DNA of 64,000 nt from Pteria penguin. Its lineage: Eukaryota; Mollusca; Bivalvia; Pterioida; Pteriidae. The DNA lies in NCBI GenBank assembly GCA_035048485.1, contig CM068581.1:65794381-65858380 (forward strand). Reading direction: 5' to 3'. Numbering within the stretch: position 1 is the stretch's first letter; each line of letters opens with the position of its first letter. Made by a program: the position numbers and the translations under genes. Below are positions 60,961 through 64,000 of the stretch, one piece after another. Under the pieces are notes generated by a model that did no database searches, was not told the DNA's origin, and saw only the letters and a list, made by a program, of their open reading frames with translations.

Positions 60961-63010
60961 TTCTTTTATTTCATGAAGTACGAGATATGGATACCCCTTA
61001 GCTAATTCTTGGTTTTTACTTAGGAATTTGCTTACTTGTTTGTTTATATACATGATGTGCATATCATAAGTTTGCATCAATCGAGTTTGTGTATGTACAT
61101 GTAACTTGCATCATTCTTAGTAAAAGTTATTTTTGTCATCTATAAAATGAATATTTTATGCTCAGATTACCCTTCGTAAAATTCCAATGGATATCACATG
61201 GTTTTCTTTCCTCCATAAAAATTTGTTTTTGTTTTGAATCTGGGATCATTTTCTATTATTTGAACAATATGTTTGGCGTTCATTTACATTTTCATTTGAT
61301 AGTAAAATTGCAGGAATCGCTTTTTGTGTGATACAATTTTGTATGAGATATCTAAATGTTGAAATGTAACAAATACATGGTGTATTTGACTTATAACACA
61401 ACGAACATGAATACTGTTAATGGTGACTACCGATATTTAAACAAGTGTCAAATTATTTACATATACATCCATAACCTAAACTTAATTTGAGTACATTGAA
61501 GTATTCGAAAGTGCAATAGAATTATTCTCACGTTTTCTAAATTGTGACAATTATATATATGTATATAAGTAGACTATTGACACATTATCCAATAATGGAA
61601 TAATCTACAGATATGAAGACGTCACATATTTCTTCTGTAACATATTGATATCTTTTAATCCCATCCCAAAATACTGCTTTCATACAGTCGGTGTTGTATC
61701 TACATAAATCATTTTTGATAATTTTTATACATTTTTTTCATTAGCTTAAATTCATGTTCGCTTAAATGGTATACTACTCAAAAACTCTTTAAGGACAGAA
61801 CTAAGATTTTGATCTTTCATCATAATTATATTGAGTGTATATTCTCAAAAGAGGAAGACATTCATTTTCACATTGTTCTGAAATCTAAACAAGTAAAGAA
61901 AATATGATAATTTAACCCCACTCCACCCCAAACAACCCCCAAACCCCTCAAACTAACAAAAAATCCCCCAAAACACCCTCAACATAAACTTAAAAAAAGC
62001 CTCCCCCCCCAAAAAAAAAGCCAACAAACAAACAAACTAAAATTAATAATATAAAAATAAATAAATAAAAAATAAAAAAGATTTGAAAACAAAACTTTGA
62101 GATTAATATCTGGATGTATCAGGATGCTATTATATCTATAGATAACATTTACTTTTCAAAACTTTATTTTTATATATCCGTGATATATCTGAATACGAGT
62201 AGTGTTCATAAAAGAATTAATTTAATAAAGGGAGTTACCCGAAGAGAACAAAAAAGATAACGCAGAGGTTTACGTGTTATACATCTCACAATACATTAGT
62301 GTCCAAACCATATTAAATGGTCTACTTTCATTGTAACGCTTTGTTATTGTCTGTTATCTCTGTTTAAGCCGCGATAATTGAATTTACTTTATACTTTTAT
62401 AACAAGATAAAAAGAAATCCGATACGCTTTAGAACTTGTTACATCTATTAGAGTAAACGTGGAAACCATACAGTTACATTCTGAAAAGGATTGGAAAATG
62501 TCGTGTTTGAAAAGAAGAAATACCTTAAATGGGAAGTTGTCACATGCCACAAATGAGTTATGACATCAGTCCGACAAACATATGTATACAAATAGAATTA
62601 ATTTATTGGAAGAAAGGGATTCCAGTGAAAATACTCTTGTTGAATGGTTAGTTTTGGGACCCCACTTTACGTGAAAGCTCTCAATCTCTGTATTAATCGG
62701 AGTATTCCGATAAGCCTCTGTCTGTTTTATATTATAAACTTCACGATTTCTACTTGAACTTGCCAATATATAAATTGCTAAAAGACAAAACATGGCCCAC
62801 CGGCATGCATTGTTTTCTAAGTTCCTTAACGGATATATACGTGTTCTTAAATCGTTGGTGGACTCTTAACAGCTGTCCGGAAAGTTAAAAAAACCCGTAG
62901 GTACTAGACGTTATCTGCAACCAGAACGAAGATAATTTCAGTTTTTGAAAAGGAAATGAAAGATATTAGACATTATTAACATTTGGAAAGAATATCAGTT
63001 CAGTAAAGCA
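60961..63010. other. Intergenic, AT-rich, no gene seen
   Basis: Contains a C- then A-rich stretch (about 61915-62085: caaacccc, ctcccccccc and aaataaataaat words). There are no convincing splice sites or domain-bearing frames; the 75-codon minus-strand frame at 62566-62793 has no recognisable features. Confidence 0.4.
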
Positions 63011-63628
63011 ATGAAGAAACTCGATGATAAAAGTATATGGAATGAAGATCACTTTAATCGACCAGTCTGTAGAAGTATTTACACCGATAATATGGTACAC
63101 TCGAGTCGTTTTCCACTCATTCTTCCAAAAACATACGTCACAAGGAAAGGACCTTTGATGCTAAGCACCAATGTGACGACTAATCTGGAACATGTAATTG
63201 AAAAAAGAAAAGTACGATGTAAAGTGAATGGTGGTTTACGAAACCCAATGCTTTGTGGAAAGCTTCCGTTGTTGGTTAAAACATCTCCTCATACAGAGGA
63301 CAAAGGCATGTGTAAAAGAAATGAAATTGTGTCGAACTTGAATGCGTTGCCGGATGTGACGACAGCGTTGGCGAATGTGACGAAAGCATTACCGAGCGTA
63401 GCATCTCTGCGAAAAAGTATATTGGAGTATAACGACAAAGAAGGTGATAAACGCACGGCTTATCAGAAGGTGATGAGCTATTACGATAATCGAAGTGTTC
63501 AGGACATCCGCCGCAAAATGACACGTGTACCGTTGGTGTCAGTCTATCTGACTCCTTTGCCATCTCCGTATCTTTGTAAAGTTCGGACGAGGTTGCGAAG
63601 TCAGACTTTACGTGTACCTAAAGGATAA
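63011..63628 (+). CDS. Uncharacterised basic protein, single 205-codon ORF
   Basis: An open frame of 205 codons from ATG (agcaATGA) to TAA without introns, unusually long for this AT-rich intergenic DNA. The product is basic, with no signal peptide or long membrane segment. Features are an N-terminal SIWNEDHFNRPVCRS block, a Val/Thr/Leu-rich middle (DVTTALANVTKALPSVASL), a charged region (YNDKEGDKRTAYQKVMSYYD), then RKMTRVPLVSVYLTPLPSP and an Arg-rich end. I do not recognise a family. It could be an intronless gene or the last exon of a longer one. An AATAAA follows at 63919. Confidence 0.55.
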   Translation: MKKLDDKSIWNEDHFNRPVCRSIYTDNMVHSSRFPLILPKTYVTRKGPLMLSTNVTTNLEHVIEKRKVRCKVNGGLRNPMLCGKLPLLVKTSPHTEDKGMCKRNEIVSNLNALPDVTTALANVTKALPSVASLRKSILEYNDKEGDKRTAYQKVMSYYDNRSVQDIRRKMTRVPLVSVYLTPLPSPYLCKVRTRLRSQTLRVPKG

Positions 63629-63918
63629 GGAAGTTGAAGTAACTGAAATATTATTTTGTAAATACGGTTTATTGAGGGTATATTAGAAGAAAATCATTTG
63701 GTATTATGTATGAAAATCAGGTGAAATAATGTGAAACATTAGAACATAAAATAACAGGTGAGTCTTTATTAACGAACGTGTGGTGTAGCCTAGACCGACA
63801 AGGTACCCACCACTCTACCCTTCATTGATAGGAGATAAAAGCGGAAAATATTTTCAATGGAAAGACGAAGAAGAAGATAAAGAAGACTAGGAAGAAGAAG
63901 GAAACAAACAGACAAAGA

Positions 63919-63924
63919 AATAAA
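63919..63924 (+). promoter_or_regulatory. Possible poly(A) signal for the 63011 ORF
   Basis: AATAAA about 290 bases after the stop, in a region of AAGAAGAAG repeats (63865-63900). Confidence 0.3.
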
Positions 63925-64000
63925 GCTAACAAGCAAATTAAAAAAACCCAATTTTTACTTTTATGAAAAATTCATATGTAAATGTTCTGTGGAACCCATT

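Overview
This window is eukaryotic, intron-rich and AT-rich, and most likely comes from a bivalve mollusc. The clues are GT-AG genes with small exons, many tRNA-derived SINEs sharing a body that reads 'gtgacggcatctgcctgatgcattgc', the 'aacaagaggccc...tcgctcacctga' and 'ccgcgctttttgcgaaagcgtggggac' dispersed elements that I associate with bivalve genomes, and many short inverted-repeat (MITE-like) elements. The genus cannot be fixed from the sequence alone. All exon structures below were built by hand from splice signals and reading-frame phase.

Layout. At 0.7-1.7 kb lies a small, unrecognised minus-strand gene with a clear first exon and an uncertain second one. Next come a 26-unit minisatellite (2.4-2.9 kb) and old repeats. 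Two tandem, same-orientation (minus) copies of one 12-exon gene occupy 5.55-11.0 kb and 17.9-23.6 kb, inside direct duplication units of about 6.8 and 7.4 kb. Each copy encodes a protein of about 845 residues. It has an unusual N-terminus made of tiny phase-0 exons, a giant central exon with seven amphipathic-helix repeats that look like PKA-RII (A-kinase anchoring) helices, and a basic Cys-rich C-terminal tail. The spacer (11.5-16.9 kb) holds a LINE relic, SINEs and dispersed repeats.

At 27.2-31.3 kb is a five-exon sigma-class glutathione S-transferase (plus strand, 203 aa). At 34.5-54.2 kb is a 13-exon minus-strand kinesin-14 that I recognise as a KIF25 orthologue (590 aa, C-terminal motor). 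Its long introns carry at least eight inverted-repeat elements or tandem arrays, and one DNA-transposon copy with its own 157-codon ORF. At 56.0-60.3 kb is a five-exon plus-strand steroid 5-alpha-reductase (SRD5A-like, 248 aa). At 63.0-63.6 kb is an uninterrupted 205-codon plus-strand ORF of unknown function.

The GST, kinesin and reductase genes look functionally unrelated; nothing suggests an operon or pathway cluster. The most novel content is the duplicated gene pair with the seven-helix repeat protein. Its proposed A-kinase-anchoring role is inference from the helix pattern and needs an HMM search or binding test.
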